NCBI GenBank assembly: GCA_030584005.1
Contig: CP129486.1
Coordinates: 2,043,933 to 2,107,932 of the forward strand
DNA length: 64,000 nucleotides
DNA from: Bdellovibrionota bacterium
GTDB lineage: Bacteria; Bdellovibrionota_C; UBA2361; JAFLCA01
Reading direction: 5' to 3'
The notes beneath the pieces are model-generated. The model worked only from the letters and a program-made list of their open reading frames with translations, was not told the origin of the DNA and searched no databases. Position 1 is the first letter of the stretch. Each line of letters opens with the position of its first letter. The position numbers and the translations under genes were made by a program. This document shows positions 19,288 through 29,121 of this stretch, piece after piece.

Positions 19288-20205
19288 CTAATTCGGAAAT
19301 AGTCCATCTATAGAAAGGTAACGCTCCCCGGTATCGTAACAGAAAGTGAGCACCCGCTGCGGCGTTGCATACTCCTGCAATTTCTTTCTTACTGCCGCAA
19401 TTGAGGCACCAGACGACCCACCGACAAATATACCCTCTTCTTTCGCTATACGGGCGGCGCACTCATACGATTCATCCTTACCGACCTGAATAACGCCATC
19501 CAAAAGCTCGCGCCGCAAAACCTTAGGCACGAATCCGGCTCCGATGCCCTGCAAGGGGTGCGGCGCAGGCTGTCCACCGGAAAGCACGGGCGAAAGCTCC
19601 GGCTCCACCGCAAAAACCCGTAATGCGGGGAAACGCTCTTTGAGCACTGCTGCGCACCCCGTAATGTGGCCGCCCGTACCCACACCCGTGATTAAGAGAT
19701 CAAAGCCCTGCGGGAAATCGGCCACAATCTCATGTGCGGTGGTGCGCTCATGCACCGCTACATTTGCGAGATTCTCAAACTGCTGCGGCATCCAACTGGG
19801 ATTAATTTGCTTGCAGAGATCCCCTGCCCGCTCAATTGCACCACGCATGCCTTTTTCCTTCGGCGTCAGATCCAACTCGGCGCCATAAGCCTTCATGATC
19901 CGTCGCCGTTCAATCGACATGGACTCGGGCATCACCAGTATAAGCCGATATCCCTTTACTGCTGCCACCATTGCCAGTCCGATCCCCGTATTGCCGGAGG
20001 TGGGTTCAATAATCGTGGTGCCTTTGGTGAGCGCTCCTCTGGCCTCCGCATCCTCCACCATCGAAAGGGCGATTCTGTCCTTTATACTTCCCCCAGGGTT
20101 TGCTCGCTCAAGTTTTAACCAAACCTCATGAGGCCCCGGAAAAAGCCGGCTCAGTCGAACATGCGGAGTTGATCCGATAGTCTCAAGTATGCTGTTAGCT
20201 CGCAT
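19288..20205 (-). CDS. cysK: Cysteine synthase (O-acetylserine sulfhydrylase)
   Basis: This 305-residue fold-type II PLP enzyme makes cysteine from O-acetylserine and sulfide. The PLP lysine is K42 in NPGGSIKDR. The phosphate and substrate loops are [11 protein letters not shown] (residues 68-78) and [10 protein letters not shown], and GSSGAS is near the C-terminus. Length and motifs are normal for CysK; CysM or a cystathionine-type paralogue cannot be fully excluded. GGAG lies 8 nt before the ATG. It follows cysE by about 110 nt on the same strand, so the two steps from serine to cysteine are encoded together. Confidence 0.94.
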   Translation of the reverse strand: MRANSILETIGSTPHVRLSRLFPGPHEVWLKLERANPGGSIKDRIALSMVEDAEARGALTKGTTIIEPTSGNTGIGLAMVAAVKGYRLILVMPESMSIERRRIMKAYGAELDLTPKEKGMRGAIERAGDLCKQINPSWMPQQFENLANVAVHERTTAHEIVADFPQGFDLLITGVGTGGHITGCAAVLKERFPALRVFAVEPELSPVLSGGQPAPHPLQGIGAGFVPKVLRRELLDGVIQVGKDESYECAARIAKEEGIFVGGSSGASIAAVRKKLQEYATPQRVLTFCYDTGERYLSIDGLFPN

Positions 20206-20312
20206 TGCTGTGCTCCCAAATATGCAGAAAGCTTAACATGGGGCGTCATCACTGCAAGCGCTCAATCGCGGAGAAACCCCTCCGCTGCGCTACACAACCA
20301 CCCGACCCGATG

Positions 20313-21122
20313 CTAGGAAACGACAATATCCGCCTTGTGGTAAACCTTGGAGCCGGGGGGAACGCTCTCCGTAAGCCACACCTGCCCTCCCACTATTGAA
20401 TCTTTCCCGATCACCGTCTCGCCTCCCAGTATCGTCGCATTAGAGTAGACGATCACTCTATCTTCCAGAGTAGGATGCCGTTTGTTCCCGGCTAACGATT
20501 TCTGCACACTCAACGCTCCCAGGGTTACTCCCTGATACAGCTTCACCTGGGCTCCAATTGTCGTCGTCTCCCCAATCACGACCCCTGTGCCATGGTCAAT
20601 ACAGAAGCGCTCTCCGATCGTCGCGCCGGGATGAATATCGATGCCGGTCCTGCGATGGGCGACTTCAGTCATTATTCTGGGAATGAGCGGAACTCCCTCT
20701 GCCTGCAATACGTGCGCAATCCGATAGGTGGCAACAGCAAAGAAACCCGGATAACACAGAATCACTTCGTCCACGCTGCGCGCGGCCGGATCCCCCTCAT
20801 AGTGTGCGTCGGCGTCCAACAACAACCGCTCGTATAACTCCGGAATGCATCTATGAAATCGTCCTACCGCGTGCGCTGCATCCGAAGGGGTCATCGTAGC
20901 CGATACTATTCGGGCAAAGGATTCCGCCCAGCTACGGAAACGCGTTTCCAAACTCTCCGCCGGCAGCGCCGGTGATGTCTCAAAATGGGGAAAGAGCAAT
21001 CCCAGCAGCCCCATCAAAGCGTGTTCCGCCGCCTGTGCGGAGGGCAGCTTCCCGCGCAACATTTCAGCCCGCGCGGCGAGTCGGGCAAAGAACTCAGCGT
21101 TATTCCCCTTCTCACGACTCAT
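20313..21122 (-). CDS. cysE: Serine O-acetyltransferase
   Basis: This 269-residue enzyme acetylates serine with acetyl-CoA, the step before CysK. The N-terminal half is helical. The C-terminal half is a left-handed hexapeptide beta-helix (GIDIHPGATIGERFCIDHGTG, VVIGETTTIGAQVKLYQGVTLGA, VYSNATILGGETVIGKDSIVGG). The conserved catalytic His of HRTGIDIHPG and of IDHGTGVVIG are present. I start at ATG 21122, which has AGGAGG 6 nt upstream; the ATG-rich extension to 21152 lacks a ribosome binding site. A complex with the neighbouring CysK is expected in the family. Confidence 0.93.
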   Translation of the reverse strand: MSREKGNNAEFFARLAARAEMLRGKLPSAQAAEHALMGLLGLLFPHFETSPALPAESLETRFRSWAESFARIVSATMTPSDAAHAVGRFHRCIPELYERLLLDADAHYEGDPAARSVDEVILCYPGFFAVATYRIAHVLQAEGVPLIPRIMTEVAHRRTGIDIHPGATIGERFCIDHGTGVVIGETTTIGAQVKLYQGVTLGALSVQKSLAGNKRHPTLEDRVIVYSNATILGGETVIGKDSIVGGQVWLTESVPPGSKVYHKADIVVS

Positions 21123-21275
21123 AGCTGCCTCCTGGTCCGAACATCGCATCAAGTAGTCTGCGATGCAGGAAAGGTACTCGGAACTGTTCGCTCATCCTAC
21201 GCTTGTTTTGGGCCGCGCCACCGTCCAGATCGTCAACATCTATGCCGCGGCGAGCAGCCACTCCCCAAACAGCAT

Positions 21276-23075
21276 CTAGCGCTGCGCCGCATTAGGGCGC
21301 AGTTGAATATGCACATCTTTGAGCTGTTTCTCGGTTACTGTCGAGGGGGCCTGCATCAACAGATCTTCACCATTCTGGTTGAGCGGGAAGGCAATCACTT
21401 CCCGTATAGCCTCCTCAGCAGCCAAAAGCATCACAATGCGCTCGATGCCGAAGGCAATACCGCCATGCGGAGGTGCGCCGAACTTAAAGGCGCGAACCAT
21501 GCCGCCGAACTTCTCATCCACATGAGAGCGATCATAGCCCACTATCTCGAAGGCCTTGTACATTATCTCCGGTGAGTGATTCCGAATCGCGCCGCTGGCA
21601 ATCTCATACCCATTGCACACCACGTCGTATTGGTGCGCCAGAATCTCCAAGGGCTTCTTATGCAGCAACGCATCGAGACCGCCCTGCGGCATCGAGAATG
21701 GATTATGCCCGAACTCAACTTGCCCGGTTTCACTGTTGCGCTCGTAAAACGGAAAGTCCGTGATCCAACAAAAACGAAAGGCATTCTTCTCGGTCAAATC
21801 AAAATCACTGCCGATCTTGTCACGCAGCTTGCCAAGCGCGCCATGCAGCTCAGGTTGATTGCCGGCCGCCAGGAACACGACGCCGCTATCACCGTTCAGG
21901 TACTTTGCGCGCAGCGCCGAGACCTCCTCAGAAGTGACAAACTTGGCGATCGAACCCTTAGCTCCTTGCTGATCAATAAATAAATAGGCGACCGGCTTTC
22001 CGAGGTGCTTCGTGAAAAAGTCTACTGTGTCATCGAAGTACTTGCGCGAGGGCGAGTCGGGGCGCTTGGCTGCCAAGGCATACACCTTGCCCCCCATATC
22101 GAGCGCCTCTTTGAAGACCTTGAACCCCGTATTCTGGAATATTGAAGAGGCGTCCTCGATCACCAGGGGATTGCGCAGGTCGGGCTTGTCCGTGCCATAA
22201 CGTTCAATAGCCTGCTTGTAAGGGATACGCAGAAACGGCGGCTTGCTTACCTCTCCCTCGCCTAAGCTTGAGAAAAGCTGGTGCAGTAGCCGTTCATTGA
22301 CCTTAAACACCTCTTCATGGGTCACAAAAGAAAGCTCCATGTCGAGCTGATAAAACTCACCGGGCGATCTATCGGCGCGCGCATCCTCGTCACGGAAGCA
22401 TGGCGCAATCTGAAAATAGCGATCAAAACCCGAGACCATGAGAAGCTGCTTGAACTGCTGGGGCGCTTGAGGCAGCGCATAAAACTTACCCGGATGCAGT
22501 CGGGACGGCACGATGAAATCACGCGCTCCTTCTGGCGAGCTGCTCGTCAGGATGGGAGTCTGAAACTCATTGAATCCCATCTCTTCCATCAATCCCCGCA
22601 TCGCGCGGATGACCTTGGCTCGCAGAATGATGTTGCGATGCAAGTTTTCACGGCGCAGCTCAAGAAAGCGGTAGCGGAGTCGCTGCGCCTCGGGAGCGCC
22701 ATCATCCTCGGCCACCTGAAATGGGATCACATCGGCGGCAGAGAGCACCTCTACCTTCGATACTGAAATTTCAATGTGTCCAGTAGGAAGCTTCGCGTTC
22801 ACCTGTTGGGCATCGCGAGCAACCACTTTGCCTTCTATCCCTATTACCGATTCGGTTCTCAGCTCCTGTACCGCCGTCTGTTGCTCACCGTGAAACACGA
22901 GTTGCGTCAGCCCATAGTGGTCGCGCAGATCAATAAAAACCACCCCGCCATGGTCGCGCTTTCTATGCACCCATCCAGCAAGTCGCACCTCGGTGCCCAC
23001 GTCGCCCTGGCGCAGCTCGCCACAGGTATGGGATCGATACTTACTTCGAAGAAACTCTGCACTTTGACTCGACAT
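21276..23075 (-). CDS. aspS: Aspartyl-tRNA synthetase
   Basis: This 599-residue class II synthetase has the bacterial layout. An OB-fold anticodon-binding domain comes first (LAGWVHRKRDHGGVVFIDLRD). The catalytic core has motif 2 (CFRDEDARADRSPGEFYQLDMELSF), is interrupted by the GAD insertion, and ends in motif 3 (GGIAFGIERIVMLLA). It charges tRNA-Asp. Whether it also charges tRNA-Asn depends on genes outside the window. The ribosome binding site is weak (GGA 9 nt before the ATG). It stands between an exported unknown and cysE on the minus strand. Confidence 0.96.
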   Translation of the reverse strand: MSSQSAEFLRSKYRSHTCGELRQGDVGTEVRLAGWVHRKRDHGGVVFIDLRDHYGLTQLVFHGEQQTAVQELRTESVIGIEGKVVARDAQQVNAKLPTGHIEISVSKVEVLSAADVIPFQVAEDDGAPEAQRLRYRFLELRRENLHRNIILRAKVIRAMRGLMEEMGFNEFQTPILTSSSPEGARDFIVPSRLHPGKFYALPQAPQQFKQLLMVSGFDRYFQIAPCFRDEDARADRSPGEFYQLDMELSFVTHEEVFKVNERLLHQLFSSLGEGEVSKPPFLRIPYKQAIERYGTDKPDLRNPLVIEDASSIFQNTGFKVFKEALDMGGKVYALAAKRPDSPSRKYFDDTVDFFTKHLGKPVAYLFIDQQGAKGSIAKFVTSEEVSALRAKYLNGDSGVVFLAAGNQPELHGALGKLRDKIGSDFDLTEKNAFRFCWITDFPFYERNSETGQVEFGHNPFSMPQGGLDALLHKKPLEILAHQYDVVCNGYEIASGAIRNHSPEIMYKAFEIVGYDRSHVDEKFGGMVRAFKFGAPPHGGIAFGIERIVMLLAAEEAIREVIAFPLNQNGEDLLMQAPSTVTEKQLKDVHIQLRPNAAQR

Positions 23076-23157
23076 GACACATCCAATACGTAATCGACGC
23101 CCGCACGGACCCTGCGAGGCACATCATAGGGGGAAAGAGAGGAGCGGGCCCTGGCGC

Positions 23158-23769
23158 TCAGCTCATGCCACGAAGGTAGGTATCTAGATCATTAATCTTG
23201 AGCGCGTCTGCAAACTCCTTGAGATTCGAGGAGGAAGCCCCTGCGAGCGCCTCAATCTTAAGCATCGAACCGCTATCAAGAAACACGGTTAGATCGCTCC
23301 CCGCATCCATGTCGCCCTCGGTGAGGGTCGCAGTGCGACCTTGAATCCGCATCGTATCCATGCCCGGCTGTCCGCCCATCATGGCCGCCATCTTGCCTAG
23401 CGCTGCGAGTCCGCCAAGGCCATCGGCAGGGCCGCCACCGGAACCGCCCACTAAGGAGATCTTCACTTCGGACGAGCCCTTCCGGTAGGTGCGCTCGATA
23501 TTCGTGAAACCCAACGCAGCGCTGCTTTCAATCTTCTCTCCTCTGTACCCATTCAGCTCATCGGGGAAGAAATCGTGGAGTTTGTTCGAATGCAACTTTT
23601 CGATCGCCTTGCGCGCCCAGCCCAATTCTTCAAGCGCCTTGCTGTAATTCTTAGCAGCGACGAAATCGTTCACTTTCTTGAAGATCGCATTCAGATCTTC
23701 CTCTGCAAGAGCGACCACGCTAGAAAAAAGCGCTGCTACCACACTTACTGCAAGAAGTCCTTTCCTCAT
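23158..23769 (-). CDS. Exported protein of unknown function
   Basis: This is a 203-residue protein starting at ATG 23769, with GAGG 9 nt upstream. It has a signal peptide (RKGLLAVSVVAALFSSVVALA) and a helical segment (residues ~20-55). A beta-rich domain follows, with GYRGEKIESSAALGFTNIER, a Gly-rich and Met-rich linker (GGLAALGKMAAMMGG) and FLDSGSMLKIEALAG. It resembles small periplasmic proteins of proteobacteria with a 'YRKG...VEISI' strand pair, but I cannot name a characterised member. It lies between aspS and murG on the same strand. Confidence 0.75.
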   Translation of the reverse strand: MRKGLLAVSVVAALFSSVVALAEEDLNAIFKKVNDFVAAKNYSKALEELGWARKAIEKLHSNKLHDFFPDELNGYRGEKIESSAALGFTNIERTYRKGSSEVKISLVGGSGGGPADGLGGLAALGKMAAMMGGQPGMDTMRIQGRTATLTEGDMDAGSDLTVFLDSGSMLKIEALAGASSSNLKEFADALKINDLDTYLRGMS

Positions 23770-23879
23770 AATGTGCATCCTCAAGAGGCATTCGCCTCAC
23801 AAAAAAGGCCCTTTTCTTTTATACCAGGGCAGTAAAAATTGCCAGGTACATTATCACTGCCACTTCTGGCTGACCTCCG

Positions 23880-24995
23880 CTACTTTCGTGGCGTATGCAG
23901 CCCCCTCAATTTTAGGCAATTACGCACGATTTCGTCGGCAGCGCTGGTCGAGCGGGTGACCCCTGGACGTGAGAGGAAAGCCGCGTACTCACTCGGATCA
24001 CGGAGCTGCTCTAGCGCCTTGCTGAGGCGCAGCTCGAAGTCGCTCCCCTGTTCCACGATCAGAGCCTTTCCGGCGTCACACAGGGTGCGCGCGTTGGCAA
24101 GTTGGTGGTTTCCCTGGGCGTGCGGATAGGGCACCAGAATAGCGGGTTTGTTGACTACACCCAGTTCCATTACTGCTCCCGCACCAGCCCGCGATAGCAC
24201 CAGGTCACACCACTCGAATGCTCTTGCCAGGTCATCAATAAACGGCAGCACACTCGCCTTGACACCAGCTTTCTCGTAGGAGGCCTTCAATCGATCGACA
24301 TTCTCTGGGCGCGTCTGATGCATGATCTCAAAACCCCAGGAGATGAACTTGGCACTCAAGGCCTCGCAGGCCTCGTCGATGGCCTGCGCCCCCTGCGATC
24401 CGCCCATCACCAGCAGCCGCCTTGGCACTGCACCGCGCTCCCAGTCACAGCTCAGATCTCTTAACTCGGGTCTCACGGGGTGCCCCGTGTATACTACACG
24501 CGCCCAGCTCGGCATGCGCGCCTGTTCAAAGGCAATCGAGGTCCTATGAGCGACGAGTGAAAGCAGCCAATTGGCCAATCCCGGCTTGAGCTCGCCCTCA
24601 TGAATCCAAGTGAACGCGCCGCCCAGCCGCCCCAATACTACTGGCCATACCGACACATACCCCCCCACACCGATAACAATATGAGGTGAGAATTGCCGCA
24701 GTATGCGCTGAGTCTCAAGTACGGCCAACGGAACGGTCAACAAGTACTCAACCACTCCGCGCAACCCCCGATTCATAACCCCGACGGTGCGAATGACGTG
24801 GCGGGTATAGCCTCGACTGTCTATGAGCTTCGCTTCGAGAGGCCGTCCCGATCCAATAAAGGCAATGCGCGCTCTGGGATCGGCCCTCTGAAAGGCAAGC
24901 GCGATATAGAGCGCAGGGAAGAGGTGCCCTCCGGTACCACTCGCCGCGATGAGTATCCGCGGCGCTTCATTTGGATCGGTAAGAGGTTTCACCAC
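23880..24995 (-). CDS. murG: MurG, lipid I to lipid II GlcNAc transferase
   Basis: This 371-residue GT28 glycosyltransferase adds GlcNAc to undecaprenyl-linked MurNAc-pentapeptide at the inner face of the membrane. The N-domain loop is SGTGGHLFPAL (residues ~18-28), with VGGYVSVWP after it. The C-domain has VMGGSQGAQAID and LSRAGAGAVMELG. The usual HEQN of the acceptor loop is changed to HEGELKPGLAN. Translation starts at a GTG (24995) that overlaps the ftsW stop by 7 nt, so it is translationally coupled. murC, which commonly follows murG, is absent here. Confidence 0.95.
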   Translation of the reverse strand: MVKPLTDPNEAPRILIAASGTGGHLFPALYIALAFQRADPRARIAFIGSGRPLEAKLIDSRGYTRHVIRTVGVMNRGLRGVVEYLLTVPLAVLETQRILRQFSPHIVIGVGGYVSVWPVVLGRLGGAFTWIHEGELKPGLANWLLSLVAHRTSIAFEQARMPSWARVVYTGHPVRPELRDLSCDWERGAVPRRLLVMGGSQGAQAIDEACEALSAKFISWGFEIMHQTRPENVDRLKASYEKAGVKASVLPFIDDLARAFEWCDLVLSRAGAGAVMELGVVNKPAILVPYPHAQGNHQLANARTLCDAGKALIVEQGSDFELRLSKALEQLRDPSEYAAFLSRPGVTRSTSAADEIVRNCLKLRGLHTPRK

Positions 24996-26122
24996 AAACG
25001 CTGCCGAATGATGCGGGCCAAATTAAGCAGTAAGCCGATCGTGGCAAGCGAGGCGATCAAACTGGAGCCGCCATAGCCCACAAGCGGCAAGACTAACCCC
25101 TTGGTGGGGAGGAGCCCCGTTACCACCCCCAAATTCAAGAACGCGGGAACCACAATCAACCCGGTACACCCCACTACGCAGGTGAAAAGAAACGTATCCT
25201 CAGAGATGCGCGCCGAGAGCACCACGCCGCGCCAGAGAATTACAAGGAACAGCGCGATCACTACCATCGCACCGATGAAACCTAGCTCCTCTGCGATTAC
25301 CGCGAAGATAAAATCAGTGTGTGCGGCAGGGAGAAAAAACAGCTTCTGTTGACTTTCTCCGATCCCTACTCCGGACAGCTTACCCGTCCCGATTGCAATC
25401 AGACTTTGAATGAGCTGATAACCTTTCCCTGACTCATCGGCAAAGGGGGCCAGGAATGCAGTGACACGGGCCATACGGTAAGGTGAGAGCACAACAAGCG
25501 CAGCCAAAGCAGCCGCGCAGAGACAGCCCCCGATCATCAAATAGCGTAGCCTTACCCCCGCAGCGGTGGCCATGACGAAACTCACGAGCAGGATCACCAC
25601 AGCGCTGCCAAAGTCGGGTTGGAGTAGAAGTAGGAGCACTATAGGAATAAGGAGAACAGCCGGCTTCAGTATCCCTCCGCTAAATGTCGAGATATTATCC
25701 TCGTGCCTGCCAAGGTATCCTGCAAAAAAAAGCACGAAGCACAGCTTCGATATCTCGGCCGGCTGAACTTTAAGAATGCCCAGATTGATCCAACGCTGCG
25801 CACCCCCTGCTTCGTCTCCGAGTCCGGGGACCCAAGGGAGCAATAGCAGTAAGAAAGCGAGCGGGTAGCAGTACACGGAAAAGCGCCGCAACCACCGCTC
25901 GGGGATCTTCATCATCACCACCAAAGCCACGATACCTAGCAGCGCTGCACTGGCCTGCCGTTTCAGGAAGTACAACGCATCACCGTAGCGCTCGCCCGAC
26001 ATTATACCGGTGGTCGAATAGACCATGATGAGGCTCAGGCTCACCAGAGCCACCGTTGAGGCGACCAGGAAATAATCACTCAGAAGTGGTGGTGTCAGCG
26101 AATCGCGCCGGAGCTCAGCCAT
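24989..26122 (-). CDS. ftsW: FtsW, septal peptidoglycan polymerase (SEDS)
   Basis: This 377-residue membrane protein has about ten helices of the SEDS family, which polymerise lipid II into septal glycan with a partner class B PBP. Conserved signatures are GGAQRWINLG (residues 106-115), QPAEISKL, LLQPDFGSA and, in the large extracellular loop, LPAAHTDFIFAVIAEELG with the catalytic D270 (D297 in E. coli FtsW). The C-terminal LVGYGGSSL is also typical. Its position between murD and murG argues for FtsW rather than RodA. The ribosome binding site is poor and it lies 58 nt after murD. Confidence 0.94.
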   Translation of the reverse strand: MAELRRDSLTPPLLSDYFLVASTVALVSLSLIMVYSTTGIMSGERYGDALYFLKRQASAALLGIVALVVMMKIPERWLRRFSVYCYPLAFLLLLLPWVPGLGDEAGGAQRWINLGILKVQPAEISKLCFVLFFAGYLGRHEDNISTFSGGILKPAVLLIPIVLLLLLQPDFGSAVVILLVSFVMATAAGVRLRYLMIGGCLCAAALAALVVLSPYRMARVTAFLAPFADESGKGYQLIQSLIAIGTGKLSGVGIGESQQKLFFLPAAHTDFIFAVIAEELGFIGAMVVIALFLVILWRGVVLSARISEDTFLFTCVVGCTGLIVVPAFLNLGVVTGLLPTKGLVLPLVGYGGSSLIASLATIGLLLNLARIIRQRLW

Positions 26123-26180
26123 GGGAGTTCAGCTACTGCAGAGAGTTGCGCCGCCAAAAGAGCGCGCTTCTACGCGACTT

Positions 26181-27674
26181 TCAGGGCGGGGTCACCGGGT
26201 GCAGCGAAGGCACCCTCACTGCAAACTCACTAATGAGCGATTTAAACACAGTTCCTCGATGTTCAAAATCGGTAAACTCATCGAAGCTCGCACACCCAGG
26301 CGAGAACAGCACTATCTCCCCGGCCTGTGCCGACCTAAGGCTGCTCTCAATTGCTGCCGCGACCTGCGGGGCCAACACATGCGGAATCCGGTAGGTTCGG
26401 CAGTAATTGGCGATCAAGCTCCTATCGGCCCCAAAACAGACTACCTGTCGGACGCTGGCGGCATGGCGCTCGATCAAGCGCATGAGCGGATCCCAAGAAC
26501 CGGCCTTGGCTAACCCCCCCAGCATCAAATGCACCGGGCTGTCCGGAAAGGCATCTCTGATCGCTTCAAATGCCGCGATCGATGCTGCTACTGTAGTCGA
26601 CTTGGAGTCATTCACCACGAGCGGCATGCCGACACTACGTGCTAGAAACTCAAGGCGATGCTCGAGCGGTTTGAAGGCCGGCAAGGCTTGGGAGAAGCTC
26701 TCCGTCGGCATCCCTAAACTGCACAGGGTCGCTGCCGCTGCCGCAATGTTGGCCCGGTTGTGGACGCCGATGAGTTTGAGATTACGCAATGAAATTGGCT
26801 GTTCGAGCTGGTCGTTCCGGTACAGCACCTCCTCTCTGGAGCGCACGTAAGCGCACAGCCGAGAGCTCCTCATGTCCTGCATCCCGAATGAGGCAACCCG
26901 AGCGCGTGCTGCTTTCAGCACCTCGCGGCCCTTGGCATCATCGTGATTTGCTACCGCCAGATCGCTCCCCTCTTGGTGCGCAAAGAGCTTAGCCTTTGCC
27001 CGGAAGTAACGCTCAAAGCTGCCATGACGCTCCAGGTGGTTCTCGGACAGATTCAGGAAGAGGCCCGCTTTCGGGCGAAGGCGCATGCAGCCCTCGAGCT
27101 GATAGGAAGATGCCTCAACCACCAGCCAGCGTGGTGCACCTTCATGCACCAAACGCTCTACATAAGAGATGACAGGAGTTCCGATATTGCCGCAGGCCCA
27201 CGCTTGCTCGCCGCAGCTGTTAAGGATGTGCTCAAGCAAGGACACCGTGGTGCTCTTGCCATTGCTCCCTGTCACCACAATACAGGGAACCCCAAGCAGC
27301 TCTATGCCTAACTCGAGTTCACTGATTACCGGAACACTCTCACGCCGCAGCACCCCTACCACGGCGGACTCCAGGGAAACTCCGGGGCTCAGAACAGCAA
27401 GCGCGGCGTCCCGAAGAAGGGGCATGATGTCTTCGCCATCGGTACCAAAGTGGAGCTCTGCACCAAGGGCCTCAACCGCTTTCGCCCGCGCTGCAAAGTC
27501 CTGTTTCACCGCGTGCTTGTCGCGCAGCGCTTTGTCCACGCCGAGAGCTCTAATGCCGCGCCCCCTCAGGAAGCGCAGGGTCTCAAGACCACTGATGCCC
27601 AGCCCGACCACTAATACGGCGGCTCCCTGCGCGCGCACCCGCTCTAGCTCGGCATGGATTGGTAGATCATTCAT
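26181..27674 (-). CDS. murD: MurD, UDP-MurNAc-L-Ala:D-Glu ligase
   Basis: This 497-residue cytoplasmic ATP-dependent ligase adds D-glutamate. The Rossmann-like N-domain has VVGLGISGLETLRFL and SPGVSLES. The central ATPase domain has VTGSNGKSTT (residues ~135-144), ASSYQLEGC and NLSENHLERHG. The C-domain has VNDSKSTTVAAS, LGGLAKAGSW and FSPGCASFDEF. It is slightly longer than the usual ~450 residues. It starts 14 nt after the mraY stop and is part of the same unit. Confidence 0.95.
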   Translation of the reverse strand: MNDLPIHAELERVRAQGAAVLVVGLGISGLETLRFLRGRGIRALGVDKALRDKHAVKQDFAARAKAVEALGAELHFGTDGEDIMPLLRDAALAVLSPGVSLESAVVGVLRRESVPVISELELGIELLGVPCIVVTGSNGKSTTVSLLEHILNSCGEQAWACGNIGTPVISYVERLVHEGAPRWLVVEASSYQLEGCMRLRPKAGLFLNLSENHLERHGSFERYFRAKAKLFAHQEGSDLAVANHDDAKGREVLKAARARVASFGMQDMRSSRLCAYVRSREEVLYRNDQLEQPISLRNLKLIGVHNRANIAAAAATLCSLGMPTESFSQALPAFKPLEHRLEFLARSVGMPLVVNDSKSTTVAASIAAFEAIRDAFPDSPVHLMLGGLAKAGSWDPLMRLIERHAASVRQVVCFGADRSLIANYCRTYRIPHVLAPQVAAAIESSLRSAQAGEIVLFSPGCASFDEFTDFEHRGTVFKSLISEFAVRVPSLHPVTPP

Positions 27675-27688
27675 AGGACACGCTACTG

Positions 27689-28765
27689 TTACCGCAACTT
27701 CAAGGTGGTAAGCGATAGTATCGCCAAGACTATCGAGATAATCCAGAAGCGCACGATAATCTTCGGCTCTGCCCAGCCTTTCAGTTCGAAATGGTGGTGA
27801 ATCGGGGCCATCCGAAAGACCCGTTTCCCCGTGAGCTTAAAGGAGTAGCGCTGAATAATTACAGAGAGCGCCTCAAGAACGAAGATTCCGCCGGTAATCA
27901 CCAAAAGCAGCTCTTGCTTCACCAGCACTGCACAAAAACCCAGCACCGCTCCCAGGGACAGCGCTCCAAGGTCCCCCATAAACACCTGAGCCGGAAAGGT
28001 ATTGTACCAAAGAAATCCGAGTCCTCCGGCCACGATAGCTGCCAAGATAATACAGATCTCCCCTACTCCGGGCACAAACGGAAGAGCCAGGTAGCTTGCC
28101 ATACCGGCATGACCACTGGCGTAGGCAAAGATACCGTAGGTAAAAGCAACGGTCATAATCGGTCCGATCGCTAATCCATCAAGCCCGTCGGTCAGATTGA
28201 CCGCATTTGAGCACCCGATAACGACCAACACTACAAAGGGAATGAACAGGATAGAGAGCGGGATTGAGATCTCCTTGAAAAAAGGAACGGTCAGTGCGCT
28301 TGGAAAGTCCGAGAGAAGCAGCATAAGTGCGGCGAAGGCTGCTACGCCCGACTGGCAGAGCAGTTTCTGCCGTTCGGAGAGCCCGGCAGAGCTTTGCTGC
28401 GTTATCTTGCGCCAATCGTCTATAAGACCAATCAACGCAAAACCAAGCATCACCACCACGGTGAACCAAACATACTTTTGTGTCAGATCGCAAAAAAGGA
28501 GCGCTGCCGAAAGCACTCCGGCCACGATAGGCAGCCCTCCCATGGTGGGGGTCCCGGATTTGCTTTCATGGGCCTTGGGGCCGTCCTGACGAATCGGCTG
28601 TCCCTTCAGTCCATAGTGCTTCAGCCGCCTGATAAAAAGCGGCATACTAACGAGCACGAACACGAAGGTGAACAGAAACGCCACCATCGCGCGAAAGGTG
28701 ATGTATTGAAAAACGTTAAGCCAACTAAAGCTCTCGCGCAGAGAGAAGAGCAAGTGATACAGCAC
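27689..28765 (-). CDS. mraY: MraY, phospho-MurNAc-pentapeptide translocase
   Basis: This 358-residue enzyme with about ten transmembrane helices transfers phospho-MurNAc-pentapeptide from UDP to undecaprenyl phosphate, making lipid I. Conserved elements seen are GPKAHESKSGTPTMGGLPI, the Mg-binding NAVNLTDGLDGLA, VFMGDLGALSLG and the C-terminal RMAPIHHHFELKGW. Length and order are normal. The gene is separated from murF by an unusual 356-nt gap. Confidence 0.96.
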   Translation of the reverse strand: MLYHLLFSLRESFSWLNVFQYITFRAMVAFLFTFVFVLVSMPLFIRRLKHYGLKGQPIRQDGPKAHESKSGTPTMGGLPIVAGVLSAALLFCDLTQKYVWFTVVVMLGFALIGLIDDWRKITQQSSAGLSERQKLLCQSGVAAFAALMLLLSDFPSALTVPFFKEISIPLSILFIPFVVLVVIGCSNAVNLTDGLDGLAIGPIMTVAFTYGIFAYASGHAGMASYLALPFVPGVGEICIILAAIVAGGLGFLWYNTFPAQVFMGDLGALSLGAVLGFCAVLVKQELLLVITGGIFVLEALSVIIQRYSFKLTGKRVFRMAPIHHHFELKGWAEPKIIVRFWIISIVLAILSLTTLKLR

Positions 28766-29121
28766 AGTAAACGCCTAATGAAATCTCACTCAAGAGAGGA
28801 TGAAGTTACGTCTCACGGGCGCAGCTTCGACTCGCAGCTAGAGTAGCGAGATTCGATGAATTGCTAAAGCCCCAGAAACGAGCCGCAGTATCGCATGAAA
28901 CCGAACATGTGGCCGCAAACGTGTGCAGCGTTATCGTCGCGTTCTGATGGACCGAGTAGCGGAGGCGGCGGGCAATAGAGGCCCCTTGAAGCGCCTTGTG
29001 CACTTGCACATGAGCTTAATTTGCCCGCCGTGCACTAGGGGAAGGGCTGATAGGACACAGGGAAACCGTGCGCAAGGGACTTTGTCACGACAATCTAATG
29101 TGGACGGGGTATCTGGTCCTG
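28766..29121. other. Long spacer between murF and mraY
   Basis: Neighbouring dcw genes here overlap or lie within 60 nt, but this gap is 356 nt. No open frame in it has a ribosome binding site or domain. I see no convincing hairpin. It may hold a promoter for mraY-murD-ftsW-murG or the remains of a lost gene. Confidence 0.5.
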
